IMG/VR virus record: IMGVR_UViG_3300046665_000292
Coordinates: 1 to 60,027 of that record
Reading direction: 5' to 3' (one strand)
Length of the DNA: 60,027 nt
Source of the DNA: a virus
A program made the translations under genes and the position numbers. This document shows, piece by piece, positions 48,380-56,488 of this stretch (the first letter of the stretch is position 1; each line of letters opens with the position of its first letter). The notes under the pieces are model-generated. The model did no database searches, was not told the origin of the DNA, and saw only the letters and a program-made list of their open reading frames with translations.

Positions 48380-48748
48380 ATGAAACGGGATATGGATTTG
48401 GTACGAGCGATGCTCATTTTCATGAGTGAAAATGACCTCAGCTCAAATGCTGAGTGGGGAGCCGTTTTGCCTGGCTATACTCAGGATCAAATCTTGCATC
48501 ATGCCCATCTTATGACCCAAGGTGGCCTTATTGAGTCTGTCGACATGACTTACATGGATAGCCAACTTCCGATGGCGCTTCCAACCTCAATCACTTGGGC
48601 TGGCCACGACTTTCTTGACGCCGTGACAGACGACTCCCTTTGGGCAAAGGCAAAAGATACCGTCATCAAGCCAGCTGGCGGGGTGGCCTTTACGGTCCTT
48701 CTTGAGTGGGCAAAGAGTGAAGCGATGCGCCGTCTAGGAATGTCCTGA
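48380..48748 (+). CDS. DUF2513 family protein
   Basis: The 122-residue protein has MKRDMDLVRAMLIFMSENDL, HAHLMTQGGLIESV and ITWAGHDFLDAVTDDSLWAK, the DUF2513 pattern found near immunity genes of many prophages. It ends 59 bp inside the convergent gene at 48690. Function unknown. Confidence 0.78.
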   Translation: MKRDMDLVRAMLIFMSENDLSSNAEWGAVLPGYTQDQILHHAHLMTQGGLIESVDMTYMDSQLPMALPTSITWAGHDFLDAVTDDSLWAKAKDTVIKPAGGVAFTVLLEWAKSEAMRRLGMS

Positions 48749-49190
48749 GCTGAGCTGCGCAGTTGTAATAAACCATGGCGCCATGCTCAACAAGACGCCT
48801 TCCCATTGGGTCCGCAGTGCGCTTTCCACATTCGAATTTCTGCCGGGCCCGACCTTCCCACGACTCGATCAGCTGCAACAGCCCGCGCTCTGCGGCAATT
48901 AGGGTTGCCGGCTGAATCACTTGCTTGATTGGAGCAAGCTCTGTCGACGTCGTCCACCCTATGCCCTCTAAACCGCGCCGCGCTTTGCTCGCGGTGGATT
49001 CCTTCGCCGTCAGGATCCGGGCCTTCAGATCATCGATCATGCCCTCGGTAATCTCTATCGCACCGTGTCTTGCGGGCCACCCTGGCTGCAATGGGTACGG
49101 AACGCCGAAAGCTTGCGCCTCGATGTGCGTGAGCGCCTTTACCTCTCCCCTTCCCCGTAGGTAGCGCGCCAGCGTCAATTTTTCGCCCAT
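48690..49190 (-). CDS. Hypothetical protein convergent with the CI operon
   Basis: The 166-residue protein (MGEKLTLARYLRGRGEVKAL) has a basic N-terminus, then ITEGMIDDLKARILTAKEST and a helical end. I do not recognise it. Its last 59 bp are antisense to the DUF2513 gene, so transcription from here could interfere with the lysogenic operon. Confidence 0.6.
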   Translation of the reverse strand: MGEKLTLARYLRGRGEVKALTHIEAQAFGVPYPLQPGWPARHGAIEITEGMIDDLKARILTAKESTASKARRGLEGIGWTTSTELAPIKQVIQPATLIAAERGLLQLIESWEGRARQKFECGKRTADPMGRRLVEHGAMVYYNCAAQLRTFLDGASLHSLPTQEGP

Positions 49191-49578
49191 TTTCGGCCCT
49201 TTTTATTCCGCACCCTCTATAGGTACTGTTGAAGTACTAATTCTTGGCTGTTCTAAGAACGTATTTCTACGCTGTTGGTTTTAAAAGATCCCAGCAGAGA
49301 CTCGGTTCCAGAGCGGCACCCTCCCTAAAGGCCAGTCAAAAAGACTCGCCTTCGTGGTGAGCGCCTGCATCCCGTGCTTTCGCCTTCGGACACTTTCGCT
49401 GTTTCGCAGACTTTCCAGGTGTTCCCACCTGTTCCCCCGGCGCGCTCTACGAACTACCACCCACGCGTTGCCCTTCCGGCTTCCTTGGCTTCTTGAGTCT
49501 GGACGTCGGCGGTTTCCCCTCCCTGCTCCAGGCTTGCAATCAGCCGAACTCAGCCGATGGATAAATTCTATACGAAAC
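49191..49578. other. Gene-free stretch before the second early promoter
   Basis: No frame here looks like a gene. At 49220-49245 there is an imperfect palindrome GTACTGTTGAAGTAC-type and a TATAGA on the minus strand that may form the promoter of the gene at 49190. The rest (49290-49550) is pyrimidine-rich on the plus strand with a short direct repeat of GGTGTTCCCACCTGTTCCC type. It may hold an untranslated RNA or nut-like signals; nothing is certain. Confidence 0.4.
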
Positions 49579-49620
49579 TATCCATTCGCGTATTGTTTTA
49601 TTTATTCATTCGTGTATAGT
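49579..49620 (+). promoter_or_regulatory. Second operator pair and early-right promoter (OL/PL-like)
   Basis: TATCCATTCGCGTATT (49579-49594) and TATTCATTCGTGTATA (49603-49618) are the reverse complements of the cI/cro operator type, 24 bp apart. The promoter -35 TTGTTT (49593-49598) and -10 TATAGT (49615-49620), 16-bp spacer, is overlapped by both. CI should repress the 10-kb plus-strand early operon from here. Confidence 0.8.
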
Positions 49621-49655
49621 TGATCTCAACGGAGCGAACTCAACCAAGGATCGCC

Positions 49656-49814
49656 ATGACGCAGACTAGCAAGCCGAGCAATCAGCAAGTGCGTAGTTGG
49701 ATGCAGCAGCGCCAGGTGGACAGGACACCGCCGCCGGCGCCGGAAGAAATCCGGAGGCAGCTGGGGTGGGGATTGGTTGAGGCAGAGCGCGAGGCGGCTA
49801 GGCAGCCTCGGTAA
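49656..49814 (+). CDS. Small early protein (first gene of plus operon)
   Basis: The 52-residue protein (MTQTSKPSNQQVRSWMQQRQ, then TPPPAPEEIRRQLGWGLVEA) belongs to a short family found at the start of such early operons in Burkholderiales phages. AAGGA precedes the ATG, about 36 bp behind the promoter. Function unknown. Confidence 0.68.
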   Translation: MTQTSKPSNQQVRSWMQQRQVDRTPPPAPEEIRRQLGWGLVEAEREAARQPR

Positions 49815-49859
49815 CGAAACGAAGCGGCGCACTGAGCGCGGCGAAAACAGGAGAGCGAA

Positions 49860-49970
49860 ATGGAGCGCATCGGCTATTGCCTGAAACACGGCTACATCTG
49901 GAGCAGCCAAAACGAGGCCGGTACGCTGGTCTTCCTCAAGGGCGCCGGCTGGATTCGCAAAGCTGCCTAA
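49860..49970 (+). CDS. 36-residue small early protein
   Basis: MERIGYCLKHGYIWSSQNEA, then GTLVFLKGAGWIRKAA, follows AGGAGAG at the correct distance. CLKHGY suggests a Cys-His metal knuckle fragment. Nothing more can be said. Confidence 0.58.
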   Translation: MERIGYCLKHGYIWSSQNEAGTLVFLKGAGWIRKAA

Positions 49971-50012
49971 AACCGACCCGCGCCCGCTACGGCGGGCTCG
50001 ATGGAGCAAATG

Positions 50013-50309
50013 ATGAGCATTACCAACTACACCCCTAAGCCCTGGTACGCAGCGAACTGGACGTGCCATGCGCCGGTAACCGTTCTGATCGATGACGCAT
50101 CGGTTATGACGGGCAAGCGCGTGATCGCTGAGTGCGAACGCGAAGAAGACGCCGCCTTCATCGTCCGCGCCTGTAACGCGCACGCGTCGCTGGTGAACGC
50201 ACTGACGCTGCTGGCTGCGAAGGTCGACGCGGCAGGTGGTGGGCTGGCAGGCTTCGCAGACGAACTGCTGCACGCACGTGCAGCCCTGGCTGCTGCAGGT
50301 GACGCATGA
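50013..50309 (+). CDS. Early phage protein of common type
   Basis: The 98-residue protein has KPWYAANWTCHAPVTVLIDD and AECEREEDAAFIVRACNAHA, SLVNALTLLA, a frequent early protein in phages of this group. GGAG precedes ATG-ATG; 50013 has the best spacing. Its stop overlaps the next gene by ATGA. Confidence 0.68.
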   Translation: MSITNYTPKPWYAANWTCHAPVTVLIDDASVMTGKRVIAECEREEDAAFIVRACNAHASLVNALTLLAAKVDAAGGGLAGFADELLHARAALAAAGDA

Positions 50310-50434
50310 AGACCGCCGAAACCCGCGAGCACAACCGATACACCCGCCAGGACTTCGTGTGCGATGCCTGCTTCCTGGTCGTTTTGATTGCCGCCGCTTG
50401 CGGCCTGCTGGAACTGGCGGGGAGCTGGGGATGA
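50306..50434 (+). CDS. 42-residue single-pass membrane protein
   Basis: MKTAETREHNRYTRQDFVCD is followed by a membrane helix (ACFLVVLIAAACGLLELAG). ATGA overlaps exist at both ends, so it is part of a translation chain. It is the first of four tiny membrane proteins in the operon. Confidence 0.62.
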   Translation: MKTAETREHNRYTRQDFVCDACFLVVLIAAACGLLELAGSWG

Positions 50435-50856
50435 TTGGCGCACTGCCAAAACCATGGCCCGAGGCCTACTTGGCGCAAGCGATCGCCGACGAGATCGAAC
50501 TGGCGAAGGCAAGCGGTTATTCGAAGATCGACGTCCCGGCAGCACTGACGCGCACCGCCCCGCTTCTCTCGCAGAGCACCAGCCGCCTGCAGCCAGCAAG
50601 GCATCTGCCGCGGTGGCGTCGCGATTGGGTTGCTGCCGGTGAGCTGATCGAAGAATTCAACCTGAGCATTCGCCAGGACGAGGAAGACGGCACGGTATCG
50701 GTTGGGGTGCGCGGTCGACGCCTAGACGTCACCGAGAAGTACGCAGACCACCCGGATAAAGCAGGCGCAATCCTGGCTGCGATCGTAGGCGTATCGATCC
50801 AGCTTCGCGCCGAGCAGCGAGACAACCAGAAGGATGCGCGCCGCCGCTTCCGGTAA
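50431..50856 (+). CDS. Hypothetical early protein
   Basis: The 141-residue protein (MIGALPKPWPEAYLAQAIAD) has EIELAKASGYSKIDVPAALT and a C-terminal helical basic part. ATGA overlap with the previous gene fixes the start; the longer frame from 50236 is not used. Function unknown. Confidence 0.65.
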   Translation: MIGALPKPWPEAYLAQAIADEIELAKASGYSKIDVPAALTRTAPLLSQSTSRLQPARHLPRWRRDWVAAGELIEEFNLSIRQDEEDGTVSVGVRGRRLDVTEKYADHPDKAGAILAAIVGVSIQLRAEQRDNQKDARRRFR

Positions 50857-50918
50857 CTAATTCGCTCGATACCGAGCCGCCGGCACGGCGCCAGTGCAGT
50901 TATGAAGCAGAGGAAATC

Positions 50919-51125
50919 ATGCCTAAGGCTCTCGACTACCGCATCGTTAAAGCAGCCGACAACCGGCCCTTGGTAATTCTGGAATCGGCGTTGGGCAATG
51001 GACACGAGATTCGCCCGGACGAGCTCCGTCGGCTGGCTGACGCCCTGCTGAAGATCGCCGACCAGGCAGACGCAAAGAACATGGGCCGCGGTTACATGGC
51101 CACGAAGAGCGCTACCACCTACTGA
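50919..51125 (+). CDS. Small hypothetical early protein
   Basis: The 68-residue protein (MPKALDYRIVKAADNRPLVI) has HEIRPDELRRLADALLKIAD helices. GAGGAAATC precedes the ATG. Function unknown. Confidence 0.62.
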   Translation: MPKALDYRIVKAADNRPLVILESALGNGHEIRPDELRRLADALLKIADQADAKNMGRGYMATKSATTY

Positions 51126-51141
51126 CCACATGGAGATCGCG

Positions 51142-51264
51142 ATGGTCCACTTCCTACTGACGTACCGAATCGAGGACACCGACCGCCACGGCGGGAAGAT
51201 GCTGATCCTGGCGATCGGGATGATGTGCGTTGCGATGTCGATCTTCCCATCGGTGCCGCAATGA
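51142..51264 (+). CDS. 40-residue single-pass membrane protein
   Basis: MVHFLLTYRIEDTDRHGGKM is followed by a membrane helix (LILAIGMMCVAMSIFP). GGAG is 6 bp before the ATG. It overlaps the next gene by ATGA. Confidence 0.58.
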   Translation: MVHFLLTYRIEDTDRHGGKMLILAIGMMCVAMSIFPSVPQ

Positions 51265-51383
51265 AGGCCGCCTACATGAACCGCCGCCAGATCAACGCAC
51301 GGTTGTTTGTCTACGTGCTCGAGTGCGTCGCTGGTGCTGCCCTTGCTGGCGTGATCCTGGCTAGCCGCGTGGGGTCGGCATGA
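51261..51383 (+). CDS. 40-residue single-pass membrane protein
   Basis: MKAAYMNRRQINARLFVYVL, then ECVAGAALAGVILASRVGSA, has a basic start and one membrane helix. ATGA overlaps at both ends. Confidence 0.58.
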   Translation: MKAAYMNRRQINARLFVYVLECVAGAALAGVILASRVGSA

Positions 51384-51520
51384 TCCGCCAAATCGCATCA
51401 GCCCTCGTCGGCCTCTCGCTGCTGCTGCTCCTGTACGCAGAAGTTCAGCGCCTCGACGACATGACCAACGACCAGATCGATCAGCTGCAGCTCGAGCGCG
51501 TTGCCCAAGTCGCCCAATAA
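51380..51520 (+). CDS. 46-residue membrane-anchored coiled protein
   Basis: MIRQIASALVGLSLLLLLYA is a membrane helix, followed by an acidic amphipathic helix (EVQRLDDMTNDQIDQLQLER). Start is fixed by ATGA overlap. It resembles small phage inhibitors that anchor at the membrane, but no family is recognised. Confidence 0.58.
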   Translation: MIRQIASALVGLSLLLLLYAEVQRLDDMTNDQIDQLQLERVAQVAQ

Positions 51521-51539
51521 CTTAACGAGAGAAATATCT

Positions 51540-52217
51540 ATGAACGCACCTGAGCAAGTCGGCCTCGAAGGCATCCCGGAAGAAGCGGTAGCAGCCCACA
51601 TGATCGCGCGAGTGAGTGCCGTTGCCGTCAAACTCGTCTTTCCGTTTGCAGCGGTCCAGGACATCCGTTACTACCTTAACGGCATCAACATCCGCCCGCT
51701 CGAAGACGGCACGGTGATGATCGTTGCGACAAATGGTCATCGCTACATCGTGGTACGCGACCCGAACGGCTTCGTCGAGCGCGAAGTCATCGTCAGCATT
51801 AACAAGGATGCGCTGAAACACGCGACCAACGCTAAGCACACCTTCGACGTCATGTCGAACGGCAGTGCCATGTTTTCCGGACCCGTCGCTGAGCCGCTGT
51901 TCATCCAGCCCGGCAACTCGCTCATCGACGCCGACTTTCCGCGCATCGAGCGAGTGGCTAGCACGATCGGCTACAAGGAGGGCATCGCCGGCGCCGTTAA
52001 CCCCGCATATCTCGCTGATGCCCTGGCGATCGCCAAAAGCTTCGGCAATTCGATCCGCTTCTTCACGCGCGACGACGACAGCCCGTTGAACTTCGTTCTG
52101 GGTGGCCTAGGCGATCTGGAAGTCTTCGGCGGAATCATGAAGATGCGTGAGAGCTTCGACGCCCTACCCGCCTGGTTCCCCGCACCCGGCGAAGTGAACA
52201 CGCTGGCGGACGTCTAG
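51540..52217 (+). CDS. DNA polymerase III beta-clamp-like protein
   Basis: The 225-residue protein has VRYYLNGI-type DIRYYLNGINIRPLEDGTVM, IVATNGHRYIVVRDP and a VIVSINKDALKHATNA block, the first clamp domain and a following domain of beta sliding clamps. It is about 60 percent of the length of a bacterial clamp (three domains, about 366 residues), so two domains per subunit are likely, and a trimer is possible. It may load phage polymerase partners or titrate host clamp functions. GAGAGA precedes the ATG. Confidence 0.75.
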   Translation: MNAPEQVGLEGIPEEAVAAHMIARVSAVAVKLVFPFAAVQDIRYYLNGINIRPLEDGTVMIVATNGHRYIVVRDPNGFVEREVIVSINKDALKHATNAKHTFDVMSNGSAMFSGPVAEPLFIQPGNSLIDADFPRIERVASTIGYKEGIAGAVNPAYLADALAIAKSFGNSIRFFTRDDDSPLNFVLGGLGDLEVFGGIMKMRESFDALPAWFPAPGEVNTLADV

Positions 52218-52233
52218 GCCGAGCCTTCGAAGC

Positions 52234-52410
52234 GTGAGCGACACCGCCGCAAAGCCACCGCGGGAGCCGATGAAGGACCGGCTCCGCCGTCTCGGCCTTC
52301 ACTCGACGCCCGGCAAGGATCCAGTCGGGCGCCAGTTTCGCACGAAGCGTTTCTACCGCGAGCTGGACGAGATCACCTTCAACAAACCGAACCCTAACAA
52401 GACCAAATAA
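52234..52410 (+). CDS. Small basic early protein
   Basis: From GTG 52234 it is 58 residues, or 46 from ATG 52270 (GGGAG before it). The sequence MKDRLRRLGLHSTPGKDPVG, RQFRTKRFYRELDEITF is strongly basic. Function unknown; the start is not certain. Confidence 0.5.
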   Translation: MSDTAAKPPREPMKDRLRRLGLHSTPGKDPVGRQFRTKRFYRELDEITFNKPNPNKTK

Positions 52411-52422
52411 CTGGAGAGCAGC

Positions 52423-52947
52423 ATGGCAACGAACAGCGAGAACACCCCTGCACGCCGCATCGACGACAACCTACCGGCTAAGCCATTGGACTGGGAGGAC
52501 CAACCTCGCACGGACGTCGATGAGCCTTTGGGCGAACCTCTGCAGACGATTGCCGATCTCTTCACGGTCGAGGCTAATGCAGACGCGGAATTGAAGAACG
52601 GAGGTATGCCACGCATGCTGGCATTCGACTATTTCAAACGGGGCTACCTCGCGGGAATGTCGAGCAATGCCGGCGCCGCGCGCCAGGGCGGCGATACGTT
52701 CGAAGAAACCGGCGCCATCCCGCCACTCACCGCGCCAGCACTGCTAACCGACGAACGTATCAAGGAAGTAATCCGGCTAGCCAATCTGAAGGGTGAAATT
52801 ATCTGGTCGGGCTTTGAGAAGGACGAAGATGGCCGCTACACCGTCCCGGCATTGACGCCCATGGAAAGAAAGCTGTGCCGTCTTATCGAGCGCGAAGTCC
52901 GCGCCAAGGCTGCGCCAGTCGCCACGAATAAGGAGGCCAGCCAGTGA
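52423..52947 (+). CDS. Hypothetical early protein
   Basis: The 174-residue protein has an acidic start, a middle IADLFTVEANADAELKNGGM and a C-terminal ERIKEVIRLANLKGE, LTPMERKLCRLIEREVRAKA. Modules of this kind recur in the mosaic early proteins of such phages. GGAGAG precedes the ATG. Confidence 0.62.
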   Translation: MATNSENTPARRIDDNLPAKPLDWEDQPRTDVDEPLGEPLQTIADLFTVEANADAELKNGGMPRMLAFDYFKRGYLAGMSSNAGAARQGGDTFEETGAIPPLTAPALLTDERIKEVIRLANLKGEIIWSGFEKDEDGRYTVPALTPMERKLCRLIEREVRAKAAPVATNKEASQ

Positions 52948-53090
52948 AACTGAAATCCTACAAAGTGTATTTCCACGGCGAGTTTGTTGGCATAGTCCAC
53001 GCCGCGATGACGGAAGGCGAGGCAGTTGTTTGGTTTGCCAATCGGAACCGCGCATACAACCAAAGCGGCCTAATGGCTGTAGAAGGATAA
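52944..53090 (+). CDS. 48-residue small early protein
   Basis: VKLKSYKVYFHGEFVGIVHA, then AMTEGEAVVWFANRNRAYNQ, starts at GTG 52944 after AAGGAGG and overlaps the previous stop. Beta-rich. Function unknown. Confidence 0.6.
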   Translation: MKLKSYKVYFHGEFVGIVHAAMTEGEAVVWFANRNRAYNQSGLMAVEG

Positions 53091-53093
53091 GCG

Positions 53094-54386
53094 ATGAGCC
53101 TTAACGTGAATCTCGCCTTGCATGAGCAGCACTACTCGAAAATCGTCAAGATTATTGACGAGAGATACCCGCGCATCAAGGGCGCCTATTGCGCATCAAT
53201 TGCCTACGGCATCATTGACTACATAGACCGCGAAATCCTCTCAACGGCTGCGCCAGCCGCCCCGGTGCTGACCGCCCCGACCTACGAACTGGCATCGGCG
53301 CTGAACTCGCTGCGCTGGATGCTCAACAAGTCCGACGAGTGCGACACCCCGAACATGCGCGCTACGACCCTGCTGGATAAGCATCACAGCAAGGTCGGCA
53401 GGACGATCCGGCAGGACTTGGAATACCTGTGGAGCTACTTCAACCCCAACCGCCCGGAAATGACGGCTGCGTTACTGCATGGCGCCCCTACTGTGGCCGC
53501 CCCGGTGCAAGCAGAGCAGGCACAAGCAGAGCCGGTGGCGTATCTCTACGAGTGGATCGGCGAGCAAGGATTAAGGAAGTCTGGCGCGCTTATCGCCCGA
53601 ACTGCGGACGAGCTTGGCGGCAACATCGATATGTACCCGACCTCATGGAAGCGCCTTGGGCCGCTCTACGACGCGCCTGTCATCGCACTCCCCGCCCAGG
53701 CAGAGCAGGTAGCAGCAGTGCGAGCGGCTACTGATCAGCAGGCGAACGTATTGCCGCCCTTCGCGGCACCCGCAGGCCAACACGATGCACGCGACCCGAA
53801 TTGGCTTTTGAGCACGATGGACGGCAAAGACTGGGCTGACGAGTTCTGCCGTCTGAACAATGCGGCAAATCATGGCATGATGCTGGCGTGGTTTTGCAAT
53901 GCCATCATGGTCGGCTATGACACTGGCCGGCGCCACGAGGCGGAAGAACAGTCGAGCACGGCGGGTTCCGCGAAGGGCGGAAACACGAGCGCCGAAAGGT
54001 CCGAGCTCGCTACTAAGGAAGCAGCAGCCCAGGTGCCGAGCCAGTGGATCAGCGTCGAGGACCGCCTGCCAGAGAGCCCGGAAAGCCACCATTGCCTAGC
54101 CACCTATCGCAATCGTGCAGGCAAGTTGCGCATCATCCGCGCCACGTACGTGCGCCAGTTTGAAGTCGAGGCTACCGGTGACGAGTGCGACAGCGAGTAC
54201 AACGAAGCGGATGACCGCGAGTACCTGAAAGCGGGCTGGCTGGAGCGCATTGACAACTGGGGCGAATACTCCAGCGTCTACGTCAGCAAAGGCCCGGTCA
54301 CGCACTGGATGCCGATTCCCGCAGCTCCGAGCACTACACCCAGCAATGACACTAGCGCCCTTGGCGATACCGGAGGCGCGAAATGA
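53094..54386 (+). CDS. Mosaic early protein with C-terminal DUF551
   Basis: The 430-residue protein joins short modules by Ala/Pro/Gln linkers. They include an N-terminal helical module, an EPVAYLYEWIGEQ..GPLYDAP module (about 155-200), a helical module with WLLSTMDGKDWADEFCRLNN, and a DUF551 domain (QWISVEDRLPESPE to THWMPIPAAP, about 325-420) as in lambda Ea8.5. No enzyme motif is seen. Such proteins appear to be assembled by recombination at the linkers. Confidence 0.7.
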   Translation: MSLNVNLALHEQHYSKIVKIIDERYPRIKGAYCASIAYGIIDYIDREILSTAAPAAPVLTAPTYELASALNSLRWMLNKSDECDTPNMRATTLLDKHHSKVGRTIRQDLEYLWSYFNPNRPEMTAALLHGAPTVAAPVQAEQAQAEPVAYLYEWIGEQGLRKSGALIARTADELGGNIDMYPTSWKRLGPLYDAPVIALPAQAEQVAAVRAATDQQANVLPPFAAPAGQHDARDPNWLLSTMDGKDWADEFCRLNNAANHGMMLAWFCNAIMVGYDTGRRHEAEEQSSTAGSAKGGNTSAERSELATKEAAAQVPSQWISVEDRLPESPESHHCLATYRNRAGKLRIIRATYVRQFEVEATGDECDSEYNEADDREYLKAGWLERIDNWGEYSSVYVSKGPVTHWMPIPAAPSTTPSNDTSALGDTGGAK

Positions 54387-54718
54387 ACAGCCGCACCACC
54401 TACATGTGCATGAGCGTGCGCGGCGGCATCCGCCACCTGCAAGGGCTGCGCAAAAATCAGAAGACCTACATGACCGACGACCAAGGGCGGGCCTTGTCCC
54501 GCGATGATGCGATCAACGCGATGATGGATGAGCTAGCGAAGGGCCGCGAAACGATACCGATGGGGCCGCACTGTGCAAACCCATGCCCGAATGCGGATAA
54601 GGGATGCCCCGGCTTCAACTACGGCGCAAACGGCGGCTGCGGTGGATTTTGTACCGAGGCCGAGGTCAACGGCAATCAGTCCGGTGATGGCGCCCTTGGC
54701 GGGAAAGGGGTGGAGTGA
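54383..54718 (+). CDS. Hypothetical Cys-rich early protein
   Basis: The 111-residue protein (MNSRTTYMCMSVRGGIRHLQ) has CANPCPNADKGCPGFNYGAN and GGCGGFC, a Cys-rich stretch suggesting metal binding. ATGA overlap upstream. Function unknown. Confidence 0.62.
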   Translation: MNSRTTYMCMSVRGGIRHLQGLRKNQKTYMTDDQGRALSRDDAINAMMDELAKGRETIPMGPHCANPCPNADKGCPGFNYGANGGCGGFCTEAEVNGNQSGDGALGGKGVE

Positions 54719-54903
54719 TGGCCTTCTTCGCCGTAATTCAACGGGGTAACGCGCTCATCCCGATCATCAAAGGTGGCGACGGCCCGGACGCCGACTGCAT
54801 GGCGCAGTGGGACACTTACCCAATCGCTTACGACGCCGCGAGCCAAGTGCCGATCTCGAACTATGGCGAGATCATGATATTCGATACGGAGAACCAATCG
54901 TGA
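54718..54903 (+). CDS. Small hypothetical early protein
   Basis: The 61-residue protein (MAFFAVIQRGNALIPIIKGG) has AQWDTYPIAYDAASQVPISN, a beta-rich fragment. Start at 54718 shares bases with the previous TGA. Function unknown. Confidence 0.58.
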   Translation: MAFFAVIQRGNALIPIIKGGDGPDADCMAQWDTYPIAYDAASQVPISNYGEIMIFDTENQS

Positions 54904-56402
54904 CCAATTCCACCACCGCAGCACAGCCGCTCGACCTGGACAAGCTCCAAGAGATATTAGACTCTGCCGGGCCGGGCGCAAAGTCTGCGCTGATCCCCGT
55001 TGACGTATTCCGCACCCTGATCGCTCAGGCACGCGCCGCCAAGCCAGCAGGCGCAGCGGATACCACGGCAAGCGCGAGCATCGACAGTCGCGCAGCCCAG
55101 CCGGTACAGGCTGGGGAAGCGGTAGACGAGCGGTCGCTGTTCGAGCGAGAGGCGCTGCGCCACGACATTGTCGATGACGAAGGACTGGAGCGCCGTAAGT
55201 CGGGCGAGTACATCGACGAGCCTGCGCAAGCCGCTTGGAGCGCATGGCAGGTTGCCCGCGCCAGTCCTGCTCCGGTATCCGCCCAGCAGGGCGCAGCCGA
55301 GCAACACAATGCTGTTGAATGTGATTCCGCCCTGCGCGCGGAACCGGCAAGTCAACAGGAAATCACTCGCCTAGACGTCATGAGCTTAATCCGCGAAAAC
55401 GCCCACCGCAACTACATGGCTGGCGTCACCAGCGATGGCGTTGAAGCGAAGTACATGAGAGAGATTGAGACTACTGTTTCTGCCGTCTTCGCTGAGTTGG
55501 ATGCAGTCCGCCGGTGCCGCGCGCAGGGCGGCGATACGAGCAACAACGAAGTCTCGCATCTCGCAGCCAAAGCACCGGCAGTGCAGGATGATCTTTCAGA
55601 CCTTCCTGGCTACAGGCATTGCGGCCTCTTTGAACTGATCGATCCTGATGCCCCGGCAGCGCAGGCTGTAGATGCAGAGGCCGAATTGTTCGACATGCTT
55701 GGCCGAGTGCATCCGTACGCCATGCCGATTGAGGACTTCCGGCGTGCCGAAGAGCGCGTGCAGCGCGCCGTCGATCTCCAGCAGCCGCGGCCCGTGCCTG
55801 ACCAAGCTGCAATCGTGTGGCGCGGCGACCTGATGACGTTGATCGGCGAGTTGCAGCACAAACGCGGATATTTCGATAGCCACCGCGCAAAATGCCCCGC
55901 TGCCGCTTCCCCTGCCAGCACTCCCGAGGCAGCGCCGACCGACTTCGTGCGCGACGATCTGGACGCATTGGTGCGCGAGTACGGCAACGCCCCTGTGATC
56001 GGGCCGGGACGAACCCGTCGAGTCGTCATGCAGGACATTTACCGCTTGGCCGGCGAAATATTCGCCGCTCCTACTGCTGGAGCAGCGACGGCCAGCGAGG
56101 ATGCGCCGAGCGAGAAGCAAGCGAAGTTGCGCGCGCTAGCCGACCGCATCGACCCTGAAAAGCTGTGGACGGTGCCACTGATGGACCGCGACAAGCTCTC
56201 CGAGGCCGGGCGCGACCGGCTCGATGCTGGCGTGATGCTGCGCCGCTACGCTGAATTCTTCGGGCCTGGCCGCTGGGTGCTGATTCCGCCGACTGGCTCG
56301 GTGCAGTTCAGTGCAGGATCGCTCGAAAAGGTTGCGGAAATGGCCAAGGCCGACCTGGACCGAAAAGCCATGCGCGCCACCCAGCAGGAGGGCGGCAAAT
56401 GA
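54900..56402 (+). CDS. Mosaic multidomain early protein
   Basis: From GTG at 54900 (overlapping the previous stop) the 500-residue protein consists of short helical modules with Ala/Gln linkers, among them PAQAAWSAWQVARASPAPVS, a DDLDALVREYGNAPVIGPGR module and an ALADRIDPEKLWTVP module. No catalytic motif is seen. Like its neighbours it seems built from exchangeable modules. Confidence 0.65.
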   Translation: MTNSTTAAQPLDLDKLQEILDSAGPGAKSALIPVDVFRTLIAQARAAKPAGAADTTASASIDSRAAQPVQAGEAVDERSLFEREALRHDIVDDEGLERRKSGEYIDEPAQAAWSAWQVARASPAPVSAQQGAAEQHNAVECDSALRAEPASQQEITRLDVMSLIRENAHRNYMAGVTSDGVEAKYMREIETTVSAVFAELDAVRRCRAQGGDTSNNEVSHLAAKAPAVQDDLSDLPGYRHCGLFELIDPDAPAAQAVDAEAELFDMLGRVHPYAMPIEDFRRAEERVQRAVDLQQPRPVPDQAAIVWRGDLMTLIGELQHKRGYFDSHRAKCPAAASPASTPEAAPTDFVRDDLDALVREYGNAPVIGPGRTRRVVMQDIYRLAGEIFAAPTAGAATASEDAPSEKQAKLRALADRIDPEKLWTVPLMDRDKLSEAGRDRLDAGVMLRRYAEFFGPGRWVLIPPTGSVQFSAGSLEKVAEMAKADLDRKAMRATQQEGGK

Positions 56403-56488
56403 AAAAGTCACTACTTATCAAAATGCTGCTGGCGTTGATGGAAGCAGCGGCGCAGCGCCAGAAAATAAAGGAGCAACTCCATGACTGA
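56399..56488 (+). CDS. 29-residue linking frame
   Basis: MKKSLLIKMLLALMEAAAQR, then QKIKEQLHD, overlaps the previous stop (ATGA) and the next gene by 8 bp. It has an amphipathic helix. It may mainly couple translation; coding is uncertain. Confidence 0.42.
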   Translation: MKKSLLIKMLLALMEAAAQRQKIKEQLHD

